Part shown: in pieces, positions 21,365-32,527 of the stretch
Position numbering within the stretch: the stretch's first letter is position 1
How the letters are laid out: every line of letters starts with the position of its first letter
Origin: Symbiodinium natans
Lineage: Eukaryota > Sar > Dinophyceae > Suessiales > Symbiodiniaceae
Direction: 5' to 3'
NCBI GenBank assembly: GCA_905221605.1
Contig: CAJNDS010002495.1
Span: forward strand, 1 to 64,000
Length of the DNA: 64,000 nucleotides
The notes under the pieces: model-generated
Databases searched by the model: none
What the model was told of the DNA's origin: nothing
What the model saw: only the letters and a program-made list of their open reading frames with translations
Made by a program: the position numbers and the translations under genes

Positions 21365-21857
21365 TCATGTTTGGTCAAAAACATGAGTCTCAACACTAGG
21401 TCTCCGATCCCAGCAGCGGTCAGGAACATGAATTCGCCAATTCATGCCATGCGGAGGGCGTGATGGTCCGAGAATTTGGGCATTTGAGGATGTATCGGCA
21501 GGATAGAAGCGCTGTTCCCAATCACGTCCCTGCGCAACCTCGCACGCATGGTACAGCGGTGTCACAAGCGCCATGTGAATTGAAGGCAAGCGCAGTCGGG
21601 CACTGTCGGGCCTGCAGTTCCACGGTACCCGCTCCGTGAATTGGAATTCGGCCGCAATGTATCTGATCGCTGCCTGGGCTCAACGAAGACCTTCCAACGT
21701 GCCAAGACCTTGCAGCTGGCTCTATGGACTCTACGGGTTCGTCTGAAGTTTGGTCGAATTCCGTAAAGTGGCGTTCATCTTCTCCGCGTGGCATCCCGCG
21801 CAACAGACTGAGTACTGATGGTTCTTTGCGTGACCGCGGTCGTGGCCGCAGCTCCAC
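21365..21857 (-). CDS. Candidate exons, unrecognised protein
   Basis: After a TTGCGCAG acceptor at about 21534, the minus frame reads GRDWEQRFYPADTSSNAQIL and HGMNWRIHVPDRCWDRRPSV, to a TGA at 21365. Aromatic and charged residues are well mixed and codon use looks coding. An upstream minus frame (21590-21857) reads EDERHFTEFDQTSDEPVES and may be the preceding exon. Function unknown. A + frame over 21724-21936 is also open, so the upper part is less certain. Confidence 0.4.
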
Positions 21858-22632
21858 AAAATCCTGCCAGTCATTCCAGGAGCCTCAGGCGAGAACACCC
21901 CTACACCGCCACGCAAACGTGTTGCCTGGATCATGAAACCTTGTTCATCCTTGTTTATCGCGGGGCTCTGGAGAAAACGTTGCAGCTAGCTCCACATCAA
22001 CAAACATCGCAAAAGCAGCGGCCACCTGGACAACTGCGACCAAGCGACCAATGAGGAAAAATGTTGCCGTTGAGGAATTACGACTGTCCACGGGACGTCC
22101 TACAGGCCTTCCGGCGTGGTCCATGAACTGCCACCTTAGCTCCATCATGATCGTCCACGAAGTGCTTCAGAGCCGAAAGCAGGACTGTTTGTTCATCGGT
22201 TCTCTGTGCAGGTGGAGAGGCTTGACGTTGCGTTGACCTGCAGGATCCCAGGTGACCTTCAACGGCGCTTTTGTTTGATTCCGCAGGATAGGCAAGCATG
22301 CGACGTGCGCCCGGCTGAGAACTTTTGCCTGCAGGTCGCGGCAGTGGCAGGGTATCTGAGCTCGCCAATTGGCACCATGCCGTTCTTCGGGCCCTGCAAT
22401 CGATCGGCCTCATGCTGTTTGTTTTGTTGCTGTCCCCCTTTTTCGGCAGTTTCTTTTTAGCAGTTGCTGGTGCCTCCGTCTACTGGAAAGTAACGCCGTG
22501 CCCAACTTTTGTCTTCCACGATCTGGAACTCTTCTACCCCGGGTGCCCTCCGGACTGGCATCGTCCTCAGCAGACACGGAGGTGTTTGTTACTACAGCAG
22601 GGGGCCCGTAGACAGATCATGGCAACACATTA

Positions 22633-22911
22633 CTAACACTGTAGTGTGCTAGCAACCTCTTGCAGTCTGGCCGAAGAAGCAGCAATAACATGTGCACCAA
22701 GTTTCGCCCCATGGAGACCCGTGTCCTGCACAGCCATCCCTTCTGTGGGCCATCTGCGACCCCCCGCATTAGGTGCGACATCAATTTCAAAATTGTTTCT
22801 TGAGGCCTTGTCGAAGCAGAGCAAATGAAACGCTGTCCAATCGTCCCAAGAGCCCACGGCGTAGTACGAAGGCGACATGCGGCGCCATGACTTATTTACC
22901 TCTACAAGCAC
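22633..22911 (-). CDS. Exon with a YxVGSWxDW motif
   Basis: The minus frame reads WRRMSPSYYAVGSWDDWTAF then ASRNNFEIDVAPNAGGRRWP. A tyrosine-rich strand followed by (V/A)GSW.DW and a later F-[EQ]-I strand is a pattern I recall from repeated domains in dinoflagellate proteins, similar in look to carbohydrate-binding beta-sandwich segments. That assignment is from memory of the pattern, not a search. The coding core is about 22750-22890. Neither boundary is fixed. Confidence 0.5.
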   Translation of the reverse strand: MLVEVNKSWRRMSPSYYAVGSWDDWTAFHLLCFDKASRNNFEIDVAPNAGGRRWPTEGMAVQDTGLHGAKLGAHVIAASSARLQEVASTLQC

Positions 22912-22991
22912 GGGCAGGACCCTCTTTAATAATTATTCCATGGATACTTCACCTTGAAGATCAAGTTTTGTTGCGTGTAGCATGGGTTCTC

Positions 22992-22993
<2 letters not shown>

Positions 22994-23031
<38 letters not shown>

Positions 23032-23037
23032 CGTGTG
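22994..23037. repeat. (TA)n(TG)n compound microsatellite
   Basis: About nine TA units are followed by about ten TG units. This is non-coding and makes the open frame 22991-23284 (minus) a run of Ile-Tyr and Thr-His. Confidence 0.95.
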
Positions 23038-23192
23038 TAATTGCGCTGTTCCATGTGAGTTGGTCATTCAACCTCACGAGACAGAGATTGCTGCACACTT
23101 CCTGTTGCCACATTTTGCCAGCTAGGTGCAGGTCCAAAACGAGCCAATAATTGAGCTGCCAAGCAGGGTCCGGATGACAGGAAAGCACAACC

Positions 23193-23241
23193 CCTCTCTC
23201 TCTCTCCCCCTCTTCTTCTTCTTCTTCTTCTTCTTCTTCTT
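23193..23241. repeat. (CT)n(CTT)n microsatellite
   Basis: CT repeats run into about nine CTT repeats. The poly-Glu, poly-Arg or poly-Lys frames on the minus strand come from this repeat. Confidence 0.95.
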
Positions 23242-23299
23242 CTCCAGGGCTTGAAGAGCGCGGGCATGCACTCTCCGCGCACAAGGCGCGCCCAGTCTG

Positions 23300-24030
23300 T
23301 GTCTGAAGTCGGTGTGAGACATGTATAAGTGTCCCCTTTCCCGGGGAGGCTTCCCCAAGATCGCCCAGTCTCCCTCTCTCTCTCTCATAATGTACTTTCC
23401 GTGGCTTGTCAATTGGTTGCTGCGGGATGGATCAGAGTGGGTGCGGCGACCTCCTTACCAAGGGCCAGCTTGTGGAGCAGCTCAGTTCTGACCTGTCCAA
23501 GCAGCTACCAGTAGGAGAAGCATGAAGCAGTTGCCACCTTTCCCTCGACGAATGCAGGCTATTGCAGGCTAGGCGCCTGGAAGGCCTCGATCTCTCCATG
23601 ATGAAATTGCTCTGTCTCACTCTCTGCTTGCTTCCGCCTCGGTGACTTAATGACTTAATGTGCCATACAAGGCGTCAAAGATGGCAGCTCCGGCTCACTG
23701 TCGCGCCCTTGAAGACCGGGTGTGATGCTCGGTGGAAAGTCGATCTTGCTCCTGTCGCTTCTACATGTGTCGAGCTACGTTGTGCTAGACGGATTGGCAC
23801 AGCTTGGGACACGCAGCCGTTCAACGTGGTGAACAGAAGGCATGTGTTTGGCAATGCGGCAATGCGGAAGCTCGCAGCGTCTCCGCCTTTGTTTCAATGA
23901 TCTGTGAGGCTGTAAGGTGCCTCCTGGCACGGATGCATTGTGAGGTGCTTGCTTGTCATTTGTGGCTGCATTCCTCATTCCTGTCAACTGTTGACTGCTT
24001 CTCCATTGTTGACAAATCTCTTTCAATGTC
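23300..24030. other. No resolved gene
   Basis: Short open frames on both strands, a further CT repeat near 23371-23388, and no exon with convincing boundaries. Confidence 0.45.
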
Positions 24031-24033
24031 TCT

Positions 24034-24439
24034 CAACCGCTTGACGCGTGATTGTGATAAGTTACACTGCGCGGGGTCTGGCGTGCCGGTCTGCTCCTGC
24101 TCTGCGACGTGGACTTGATCGTACAACTCACCAATCTGTACAGCTGCTTGTCGTAAACGGCCTTGGGGCCGGGGGGCACATCGCACACTCTTCTAAAAGA
24201 TGGGCTTCCACTGCGTCGCACCAGCGCTGCAGTAAGAAGTTCTCGCAATTCTCCACTCTGCAAGCTGTGGACCCAGCCCATCTCCTCCTGTGCACAAGCT
24301 TAATTAATAGCGCCCCTCTAAGAGTCTTGTGTCCGCCTTTCTTCAGGCTGCTGGTGCTGCTTTCGGGGCATTTCTTTACGGCTTTGCGACTTTGCTCCTC
24401 ATTCTCCTGTTGGCGCAGCTCCAGCTGTTCTCGGAGTTC
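24034..24439 (-). CDS. Coiled-coil protein exons
   Basis: Exon 24380-24439 is exactly 20 codons (ELREQLELRQQENEEQSRKA) between a CTGAACTCAG acceptor and a GCC/GTAAAG donor: a strongly charged heptad-like coil. The next exon on the strand begins after TTGTGCACAG near 24296 (EEMGWVHSLQSGELRELLTA) and keeps phase. A third at about 24060-24160 reads RLRQAAVQIGELYDQVHVAE. All are helical and charged. No enzymatic domain is visible. The second exon has a competing frame (RWCDAVEAHLLEEC), so its 3' boundary is uncertain. Confidence 0.5.
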
Positions 24440-24684
24440 CTGAGTTCAGAGTTCTCCCAAGCCAAGCTATCAAAGCCTCCTCGAGAGATCGTTGGAATCT
24501 ACAAGGGAAATGTTTTGCACCACCCTGAATTCCTTGAAGTTCTCTGCCGCTCCTCGGACTACAGCAACTATACTTCTCTTACAGTAGGCACACGGAAGCG
24601 AGCCTGAATGTCTTTCTGCAGCTTGTCTGCCTAGGGCCCGTGCCTACCTATTCGGAACTGCACGGTTCGGATATTCAGAAAGCA

Positions 24685-24990
24685 CTATGTCACCACTGAG
24701 TGCCGTAAGCCGCAAACATGTGGGTAGAGCCTGCAACAGGCCACCAAGTCACCAAGGGATCGAAGCAACTGTTTGCTACAAAAGTTAAAAGTTGGCAGCC
24801 GTGCCTTATCATGGCAGCTGCCCTCCAAGAGCTGCATCTCTGCCCATGTCAGCTGTGCAAGGCTGAGCTTGTTTTGTTCTGCATTTTCTGCAATGACTTC
24901 GCACTTCAGAAGGCAAAGTAATACTAAGTATTCAATGTGCGCAAGGATGTATGTGGAACCATGCGCCAGCTCGTGGCACATTGCCAGTGA
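24685..24990 (-). CDS. Candidate exon, unrecognised protein
   Basis: The minus frame reads CEVIAENAEQNKLSLAQLTW and then AEMQLLEGSCHDKARLPTFN, with coding-like codon use; an acceptor-like TTCTGAAG precedes the first part. The wider open frame reaches 25101. No domain recognised. Confidence 0.4.
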   Translation of the reverse strand, partial: SLAMCHELAHGSTYILAHIEYLVLLCLLKCEVIAENAEQNKLSLAQLTWAEMQLLEGSCHDKARLPTFNFCSKQLLRSLGDLVACCRLYPHVCGLRHSVVT

Positions 24991-25215
24991 GTCGAGCCAC
25001 TGCGTGCAATAAACCGTCCGGAACTGAACAGTTGCGCCATTGCAATCCGCTTGCCTTGCAGGTGCAGCTAGGGGTCTTTGTTTCTTTCGTTCTTGGGCCA
25101 TGGGGGCAAGCCCCCGGGGGGGTCGCGGTCTCTCTTCTTCTTGTTCTTCTTCTACTGCTTCTGCTCAGCGAAGAGGCCAAACCCCGGCTGCGCTGGCCCG
25201 CTTCCTTGTCCGGTC

Positions 25216-25276
25216 TGTCTCTCTTCTCTTCTCTTCTCTTCTCTCCTCTCCTCTTCCCTTCTCTTCCTTTCCTCGT
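25216..25276. repeat. Pyrimidine (TTCTC)n-type repeat
   Basis: Pentamer-like TCTTC/CTCTT repeats form an unbroken polypyrimidine stretch of about 60 bases. It is probably intronic and could serve as a branch or acceptor tract. Confidence 0.85.
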
Positions 25277-25750
25277 CTTTTGTAATTGCGCTCATACGTC
25301 ATCGTAATCTTGGTTTCGCTTCTCGAGCGCAGTCGCATGAGGTCGCACTCATGCATGTTGAAGCTTGCCAGCTGACCATACTGTAGTGGCTGTACCAGGC
25401 ATCTCTTGCGCGGACTGCTGGTCTCTCAACCCGATCAAAAGCCCGAAAAGATGTTGAGCTTCATTAGTTGGGCGGCGTTCGCCTGAGCGCATGTAACCCT
25501 CAGGGAGCCGTAGCGAGGTGAACTGTGGGTCTGTAGGGGATGGGGACAATGAGTTGCTACAGTTCCTCATGGAAGCGTTCTTTTGACCTCGCCTTAATTA
25601 CCTTACAGAGACACAGTTGCCTTACCAGTATGCGGGCATGCGCTGCTTGGCTGAACTTTCTTTCTGCGATGATGGATGTCGCATCCTGTACATTGTACAT
25701 TGTCCATCAACCTGTATGTCGAAGGGTTAAGTAGCCTTCTCCACACGTCA

Positions 25751-26534
25751 TTAGCGCTGGGCTTGCACAGTCCCTTTGTGCAAGGCCATGACCATGCAAG
25801 GAAAAGCCGCAGAAAGACGCGCGGTCAAAAATGTAACCGTATGGTATGGGATGCTAGGTCCTACTAGGTGATCCAGCTTTCGGGTTTCAAAACCCTTCTC
25901 GAACATGCATCGAGAAGCGGTCGCAAGCCATTTCAAAGCTCTGGGTGGAGCAGATCGATCTGTTGCTTCCGGTAAACCTGAGAGGCACCGTGAACCCCTT
26001 TCAAACCCCTGATGATGAACAAACACTCCGCTGTCTGTTGCGAGGATGGCACATCGTAGGCGCGCCGGAGCAGCAAGTCGTCCTTTCGAACAGTCGAACA
26101 GGATTAGATGACAGCTTCGCCATGAAAAATTTTGAGACGACGCAGTCCGAAGAGCCACGCCAATTTAGCCGAGCAAGCGATCTACGGCACATTAATGCAC
26201 GATGCAGCACGACAAGTGCCCCAATCTGCCAGGCAATGACGCGCAACGTGCAACGTGCAACGCGCAATAGCTCGCCTTTCGACTCCCCCTCCCGACGGAT
26301 TGTCTCTCCTCCAAGCTGGAAACGGCCCTGTTCGGAGGACCTTCTGAAAGCATCAAGAAACAAGCCAAGGCCATCCAGACACAGCATGGGCAATGTGGCC
26401 TTGTAGGCAAGAGTCGCAAGCCTGAAGCACAAGGGCGATGGCATGTTACCCGCTCTTAGAAAAAAACCAAAACCTGATGATGTACTACTTGTCTTGGGGA
26501 CAAGCTGCAGCAAGCTGTGCTGGGAGCGTTTCAT
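25751..26534. other. Region open in several frames on both strands
   Basis: A 153-codon + frame (25945-26406; RGWHIVGAPEQQVVLSNSR, DDSFAMKNFETTQSEEPRQF), a 177-codon minus frame (26001-26534) and a 135-codon minus frame (25751-26158) overlap. The + reading looks the most protein-like, but the surrounding block is minus-coded and no splice sites decide it. I therefore do not call a gene. Confidence 0.35.
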
Positions 26535-26601
26535 CCAGAACTGCCAGTTTCATGACTCATGGTTGAAACCAAACCCTGGAGCTTTTGTGCAACCAGCAAG
26601 G

Positions 26602-26853
26602 TCAAAGCTGGCAGCAGGGACCCGCCCTAAGCATCCAACGGTTTAAACCCGCCAAGCAATCAAGACGGGCAAGGATTCCGCTTCTCGCTCTTTGATTGCA
26701 TTGTGCCAGAGTTGGAGCCCTGGCAGTTGCTCGCCCTGTCTGTTGCTCTCCACAGGCTTCGTACTCAGATCTTGTCAGACAGAACCTTTGGGGCCGTCCG
26801 AATTCCCAATAGCTGTACTCCCATGCCGGGGCGGTTGTGCAGGTTGTCGCCAT
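26602..26853 (-). CDS. Candidate exon, unrecognised protein
   Basis: The minus frame reads WEYSYWEFGRPQRFCLTRSE and is open for 83 codons. Aromatic content and codon use are plausible, but no domain or firm boundary is visible. Confidence 0.25.
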   Translation of the reverse strand: MATTCTTAPAWEYSYWEFGRPQRFCLTRSEYEACGEQQTGRATARAPTLAQCNQRARSGILARLDCLAGLNRWMLRAGPCCQL

Positions 26854-27412
26854 GGTAACTATGCCTGTGAGCTTATGCTCTCTGCTCGAGCTTCATCTTG
26901 AAACTTGAAATCGCAATCAGCAGTGTGCACATTTATTATTGCCCGCACCTTGACACCCAACGGAGAAGGAGGACAAGGTCTTGCTGCCTGTCACGGGCAG
27001 GACATGAAATTGTCATGCTCACACTGACCTTCGATTCTAAGAGCCAGGCCGTCATTGCTGGCCTGGCGAATTTCTTGGGGCCAGCACCACGTGTGCATGT
27101 GTGTGCTGTTGCGCTGGGCCTCCGTGAAGCTTGGTCCGGACTCGCGCCCCACTGTGGGAGGCCTGGCAACGCCCCATGGCAACGCCCCATGGCAACACTT
27201 CGGCAATCTCACAAGGAAGTTGTGCGCTGCGAAACGATCCCTCTCTGAAGTTTTCAATTGCAGAGGCGGCCAGTGACGTCTCGGGCCGGGACCGTCTTGC
27301 ATTGCCATTTTCGGCAGGTGCGGGGGCAGTGATGGAGGTTCTGCGAGGCAGACAACCGCACCATCAGTCCATCAGCACAGCAGCGCCATCACAGCAAAGT
27401 CTTCCCCCAGAC

Positions 27413-27853
27413 CTACTGGCCAGTCTGGCATCTGTTGAGGAACCTGTGCCGAAGCTCCCTGCAGCAAGTTCTTGCGCTCACGTTGTTCACTAAGTCCCAG
27501 ACCAAGGGAAACCGAGGGACGCGTGCAGCGCAGAAGGATGATGGCTGCGGCCTGCAGCCGTGGTTTGGGAAGTTTGGGATCTGCACCATGAAGCCTTTTA
27601 AACCCTCAAGCCTCCCAAGGCTGTACAGCACTGGGGTCTTGGGGTTAGAGTCTTGCAAAAGAGTTTTCAAAGAGTGAATCACATCCACCGCTACTACTAA
27701 GGCAGCCGAAGGCAGCCAATGCAAGACCTGAAGAATGCCATTCGCCAGAGCAGAAGTGAAGGCTTGGCCCCGGACGCTTGCGCCGCAGCCGCTGCGGCCT
27801 GGGCAGTACACAATCAAAACGACAGCAACAATCAGCGCAAAAAGTATCGACAA
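27413..27853 (-). CDS. Long open frame with hydrophobic N-terminus, unrecognised
   Basis: A 146-codon minus frame begins MSILFALIVAVVLIVYCPG, a plausible signal anchor. It continues ALANGILQVLHWLPSAALVV and NPKTPVLYSLGRLEGLKGFM, then becomes Arg/Cys-rich. Codon use is biased to G or C in third position across most of it. The frame may be a single exon ending near 27413, or the last part may be intronic. If the start is real this would be a membrane or secreted protein. No family recognised. Confidence 0.4.
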   Translation of the reverse strand: MSILFALIVAVVLIVYCPGRSGCGASVRGQAFTSALANGILQVLHWLPSAALVVAVDVIHSLKTLLQDSNPKTPVLYSLGRLEGLKGFMVQIPNFPNHGCRPQPSSFCAARVPRFPLVWDLVNNVSARTCCRELRHRFLNRCQTGQ

Positions 27854-28399
27854 TTAGAAAATTTAGAGGCGGGCGCCGCATGTGCCCTCAGAGGCTGCGA
27901 CGGGTCTGGAGGGCAGCGGTCCAGATCCTACCTCATGGTAGCTTTCACAGCATATGGGCACCAAGGTTGCTGCAACACAGTGCGGCGGGTCGAAAGATCA
28001 ACATTGCATCTTTCGATCCATGCTCTCTCTCAATGTACGCAAGACGTGATTGCCCTGGCCTCGGGATTGACGTTGGGTGGTGTGCCGGCTGAAACAGCTG
28101 GGGCAGGCTGTGCTTGAGGTACATGGCCTGGACGTTTGCAACCACCTATGCCAATGCCATATGCCCTGCCCAAACTGGACAGCCAACTGTCAGTATTACA
28201 GCCTTGGAGGGGAGTTTCTGCGAGCACTTGTGCGGTGGTGGCCTGGCAAGGACCCTTTTACTCTTGGTGGCGGTCGAAGTTGCCCCGGGGCCTCTGCAAG
28301 TGGTGAGAGTTCTGAAAGATCCGAGGTCCTTGAAAGAACAGTATGCGGTGAGCCGTGTGCTGTTAGTGACAAATCCACGACATCGATTTCTCTACCCTT

Positions 28400-29179
28400 C
28401 AGGCGCTCTGAGAAGGGAACGGGGACCTCGGCGGTGGAACTGTCTCGCTCAGCCTCTGCCCTTCACTCGCTGCCCCAATGTCGTCGACTTGCGCGTCTGT
28501 CTGCACTCCTGCCGCGACTGCTTCCGGAACCTGGTGTGAGTGTGCGGCATCGCAGAGCACCGGCAGATACAGACTGTGCAAGCTTTCAAGAGTCTTTCAG
28601 CATTGGGGACCTGCCTGCACTGCGGAATCCACTGTAACTGCCGCAGAAGATTGATCGACTGCTTCCTGAGGTGAGCTTTCCAGTACTGAACGTACTCGAC
28701 ATGGGCGGACTTTGTCCACATCATGTGCTCATGCATTCCTGCCACCGTTGGACCTTTTACTGCCACAAGCCATTCGGAATGATCGCAGACACCATCTAGC
28801 GGGGCCTGCTTTTCTTCCGCTTGTGGCCTGCCGATGGCACGATCTGCTTTCCGACTTGCTATGACTATGACTTGCCGCATCTTTGAACGAGTCGACCGCA
28901 CCGGGAGTCAGCTTCGACGCGGACAGGCTGAGTAGGTGTCTCTGCACCAACCTGCAGCTGCACTCCAATTCCATTTCGCTCAAATTAAGACAAGCTTGCT
29001 GACATGCCTACACGTCCCAGCAAAAACGCTGCATTTACCTTGTCTGCATGCAGCTTTTCTGTCATCGTGTTCGCCTTCATCCCGCATGAAACCGTCACGT
29101 GTGCCGCACGACACACTGCGAATTGCATACACTCGGCTCCACTCCTGACCCGCCCAAGCAACTCTGAAAGTGCACCCAT
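28400..29179 (-). CDS. Candidate exons, unrecognised protein
   Basis: Minus-strand stretches with coding character: 28985-29179 (AECMQFAVCRAAHVTVSCGM, TEKLHADKVNAAFLLGRVG), about 28730-28985 (LVQRHLLSLSASKLTPGAVD), about 28650-28880 (GVCDHSEWLVAVKGPTVAGM, KSAHVEYVQYWKAHLRKQSI) and about 28400-28530 (AVAAGVQTDAQVDDIGAASE). They may be exons of one gene downstream of 29.5 kb. Junctions are not resolved. The + strand frame 28077-28637 (186 codons) overlaps and is probably a shadow. Confidence 0.35.
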
Positions 29180-29519
29180 GTGTTGCTGAGAAATACTACT
29201 ACCGTCCGGCCAGTCAGCTGGAGCAGTGTTCTCTCCCGAGGCATCTCATTCCGGCATCAGAGTCCAATCTGCCTCAAAAAGCATGCAACGGTATCAACTG
29301 GAGTGGAGATACAACCTCTCAAGTTCATCCGTGGTGTCTTGCTGGGCCGAGCAGCTGTCATGGAAGGGCCTGGAGATGGTGCGTCCTGGACTCCACGCGG
29401 AGCCTTTACCCAAGTCACCGGTGACTTGATTGTTGTGCCTTAGATAGTACTATAGTTACTATAGTGCAGCTACCATAACATCCATAACAAACATCTCGGC
29501 CTAGTGATCTGCAGGAACC

Positions 29520-29741
29520 AGGGAAGCTTGCATTAGCCAAGCGACGTCTGGGAGGAGTACTCTCTCCCGGGGCTTCTGCCATCCTCGTAGCGCGAGGCGG
29601 AGTCTGTGGTGACACGCTGGACGCCAGCGCCGGCGTCGGGTCTGGCTTCTTGGGCGGCACGGAGCTTGTCGACTCCTTGGACTTGTCGATAAAGACTTTG
29701 TCTCCGAAGGAGATGAATGTATGAAACAAAATGAAAGACAT
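29520..29741 (-). CDS. Pro/Ser-rich exon, unrecognised protein
   Basis: The minus frame reads GDKVFIDKSKESTSSVPPKK, then a Pro/Thr/Ala-rich linker and PGESTPPRRRLANASFPGS. Third positions are strongly G/C, favouring this frame over an overlapping alternative. It looks like a disordered linker or tail. It may continue the gene at 29.9-31.5 kb or be a separate one. Confidence 0.42.
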
Positions 29742-29905
29742 GAGATCAATATGAAACTATTGAGATCCTGGCCGAGCTTGTTGCTGGTCGAGGGGCACAA
29801 AAATGCAAGGTCCCACCTGCCTGCCTAAAGCCTTACGTAAATCCGGTCGGGACGGGCTTCAGAAACCGAATGCAGAACCCCTGCCCTCCCCAAGTCTGGC
29901 TGCAT

Positions 29906-31455
29906 TCAGGCATCTTGACGACGGAGCGCCCGAAAGGCATTGGCAGGTGTAGCGACGGCCCTTGGTACGAAGTAATCCTGTTGCGCCGGTTGGCCATAGC
30001 GCCGCTTCTCAATCACCGAGGTCTGCATTTCGCTTCGCATCTTCTTCTTGCTTGCCGCACCGGCTGCCTGTAACGAGGGGCTGTGAACTGATCTCGCATT
30101 ACGTATATGGGGCAGATATGAGCAGATCATGGCACGTACCTCGCGCATGACTCACTTGACTCATGACACACTGCAAAGGTGGAAAGGCGGACCTCAATCA
30201 TGTCTTGAAGCTTCGGCTCTGGCTCCTTCTGGAGGACCGGCATTGAAGACAAGGATGTCGTACTGTGTCTTCTCTTCAGGCCAGAACGCTCTCCGATGCC
30301 CAGAATTTGCCGTGCTACACGCTCATCCTCGAAGTCCACAGCGAATCCACAGTAGTATGTCGTCACCTGCTAAGCGGAGCTAAGGACAAGCACAATATGC
30401 AGCTATAGTACACTATCTCACTATCTGTCACAAGCTGCTTTGATAAGACCACCAAGCCTCGCTCAAAGTGGCAATGGTAAGGTCGCGAACATAAAGCGGC
30501 AACAATTGCTGCTCCACAAACTTTGTAAAGGCTGGGAAGAGAAGATTCTTCATGACAAGGTCCGACTGTGAGCTCTCGCGCTCTCCCTTTAGCTGGTCCA
30601 TCGGTCCCTGCAATGCCTTCAGGAAACGGCCGGCCCGCACTAAAGAATTCTGCCTGGTGCGACTGTATTCTTCGTCGCTGGGAATCAAGATTCCGTCGCC
30701 GGAGCCTGCTGGGCCTGATGGTATGATGCCTTGCGAGTTTTGCAACTCTGTGGGCTCTGGACGGGAGCCATCAGCATCCTGGACCAATTGAGTCGAAGCA
30801 ACTCGTCTGTCCGCAGCATCAGGTGTATGGACCAATGCTTCTTGCACATCGCCCAGGGACGGCTGAGACTTGTTTGGATGGAGCCTGGAACGCCTGGCAT
30901 GCTTGGCCAAGTACACCAGGCGCACTATGTCAAGTGACAGTGCTGCCTGGGAGCAAAGCTCTCGAACGTACTGCCACTTTGGGCATTTTGCACCATCCTG
31001 CGGAGCATCCTGCGGGGCATCCGGGGGAAAGGAATCGGACGGTGGACGATCCCCAAATCGAGAGAGAGATTGCAGCATTTCCAACAACTCGATGCATGCC
31101 GCAATGTTGTCAGATGCATGGTCCCTTTTGAAGACAAGCTGTCCACGACCGCACGAAGCGCCATGGCCACCACCATCCCCAGGTCTCAGAGCTTCGAAGA
31201 ACAAGGGTAAAGCTGCGGAGAACGCAAGGTGAATCGCATCATTTTGCTGCATGTGTATAGTGAAAGCCTCGCGGAAAGCCTCCCGGGTTCGTTCTTGTAT
31301 GCCGCCATTTTCTCGAAGAGTATTAGCAGCTTCTAGCAACCGCTGAAGCATTGCTGTGTCGCCCCATTGCCGCGGCAACCATTCTGGGCAACTGGCGCAA
31401 CACTCTTCGGGATGAGTCGGCAAGGCTACCAAAGCCATCCTAGCTACCTCGCGAC
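29906..31455 (-). CDS. Unrecognised protein with a 1-kb exon
   Basis: Three exons agree in phase: 30458-31455 (998 bases), 30193-30366 (174) and 29906-30067 (162, ending in a stop). The first follows a CATCTTCAG acceptor and contains MQQNDAIHLAFSAALPLFFE, DNIAACIELLEMLQSLSRF and NLLFPAFTKFVEQQLLPLYV. Its GAG/GC donor joins to TTAGCAG/GTGACG, giving VTTYYCGFAVDFEDERVARQ. A GAG/GT donor then joins TTACAG/GCAGCC (SKKKMRSEMQTSVIEKRRYG), ending RRQDA. About 440 residues, mainly helical with an acidic Ser/Pro linker. ATG 31440 (MALVALPTHPEECC) is a possible start, in which case no exon is missing. I do not recognise the family. The long first exon is unusual beside the short exons of other genes here. 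Confidence 0.7.
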
Positions 31456-31519
31456 CTGAAGATGGCAGAAGCAAGGAAACCGGATCGCAAAGGCACAAGC
31501 CTACGCCAAGCAGCAAGCA

Positions 31520-32520
31520 TCTTGTCAGCTTCCAAATTCACAAGAACGGTTCATTGAACTCGAGTACGCTCGAGCGTCTGGCCTGCGGCAGAGCAGCGGC
31601 ACCGCTGCCTTTGAGACTCACGCATAGCGATTGCCATGGTGCATCAGCTTCAAGGCGATGTTATGAAGATGTAGAGGACCGTCCTAAATCCTGGTCGGCC
31701 CGGGGCGGGGGGGGTGTGCAGGGCAGGCACTACACCAAACCGTAGGTCGTACGTTTCGAGGGTCGCTCTGGGAGACCAAGAGACTCGATTGGCCAGCACT
31801 TGGTCAGCTCCGACTGGAACGACACTACACCAGACAGTGCTTCCTCGAAGCCAGAATGCCAACATATGCCAATCTTACGCAGGCTCTCATCTTGCCACGT
31901 CTTCGGGATACCCGAAAAAGTGAAGAGCGTCCTACGTTCCGGGTGATGGATTCCAGAAACTGCGCCCACAGGCGGGGGAGCCCCACACCAGGGGGGAGGA
32001 GCCCTTAAACCAAGCCACAACCACGCCACCGGGATCCCACACCACGCACAGGAGGGGGGAAGGTATACATTATTGGCCCATGGGCTGGATGCGAATTCTC
32101 ATTTCGGGTTTTTGGTTGGAGCCGCTGATGCTCATGATGCGCGCAGTTGTGGTGTGCGAGTTGTCTTTCCAAGACGTGACAACATCACCCAGCAGGCCCC
32201 AAGCGTGCGCGCCGAAGGTGCTCATGCCGAAAACCCGCCGTGCTGCTGAGGGCGCGCGAAAAAATACACGTTGCCTGCGCGAGCCCCGCGCTCGGAGACC
32301 GAGCGCCGCCCGATTTCGATCACGTCCAATGCCGCAAAGGCCCTCTGGTCAAGTGGGATAGATGGAGGCTGCTACCTCCCAGCAAGGAGACGAACCATAA
32401 GCCAGGTGGTCAGGCGCAAATGTAAGTGGGAGCCTGCGCGAACTCCCAGGCACAACGCTGAAGTTTTGTTGAAATGGCCATCATGGCCGTCTCGGCACAA
32501 CGAAAAGTAGAGCAAACAGC
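31520..32520. other. No resolved gene
   Basis: A G-rich tract near 31697-31712 and open frames on both strands. The minus frame over about 31730-31930 (GIPKTWQDESLRKIGICWHS) looks the most coding-like but has no fixed boundaries. Confidence 0.4.
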
Positions 32521-32527
32521 TTAAAGC

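Noticed and set aside
22991-23412. Poly-Glu, poly-Lys and Ile-Tyr/Thr-His frames
   Set aside because: These come from TA/TG and CTT microsatellites.
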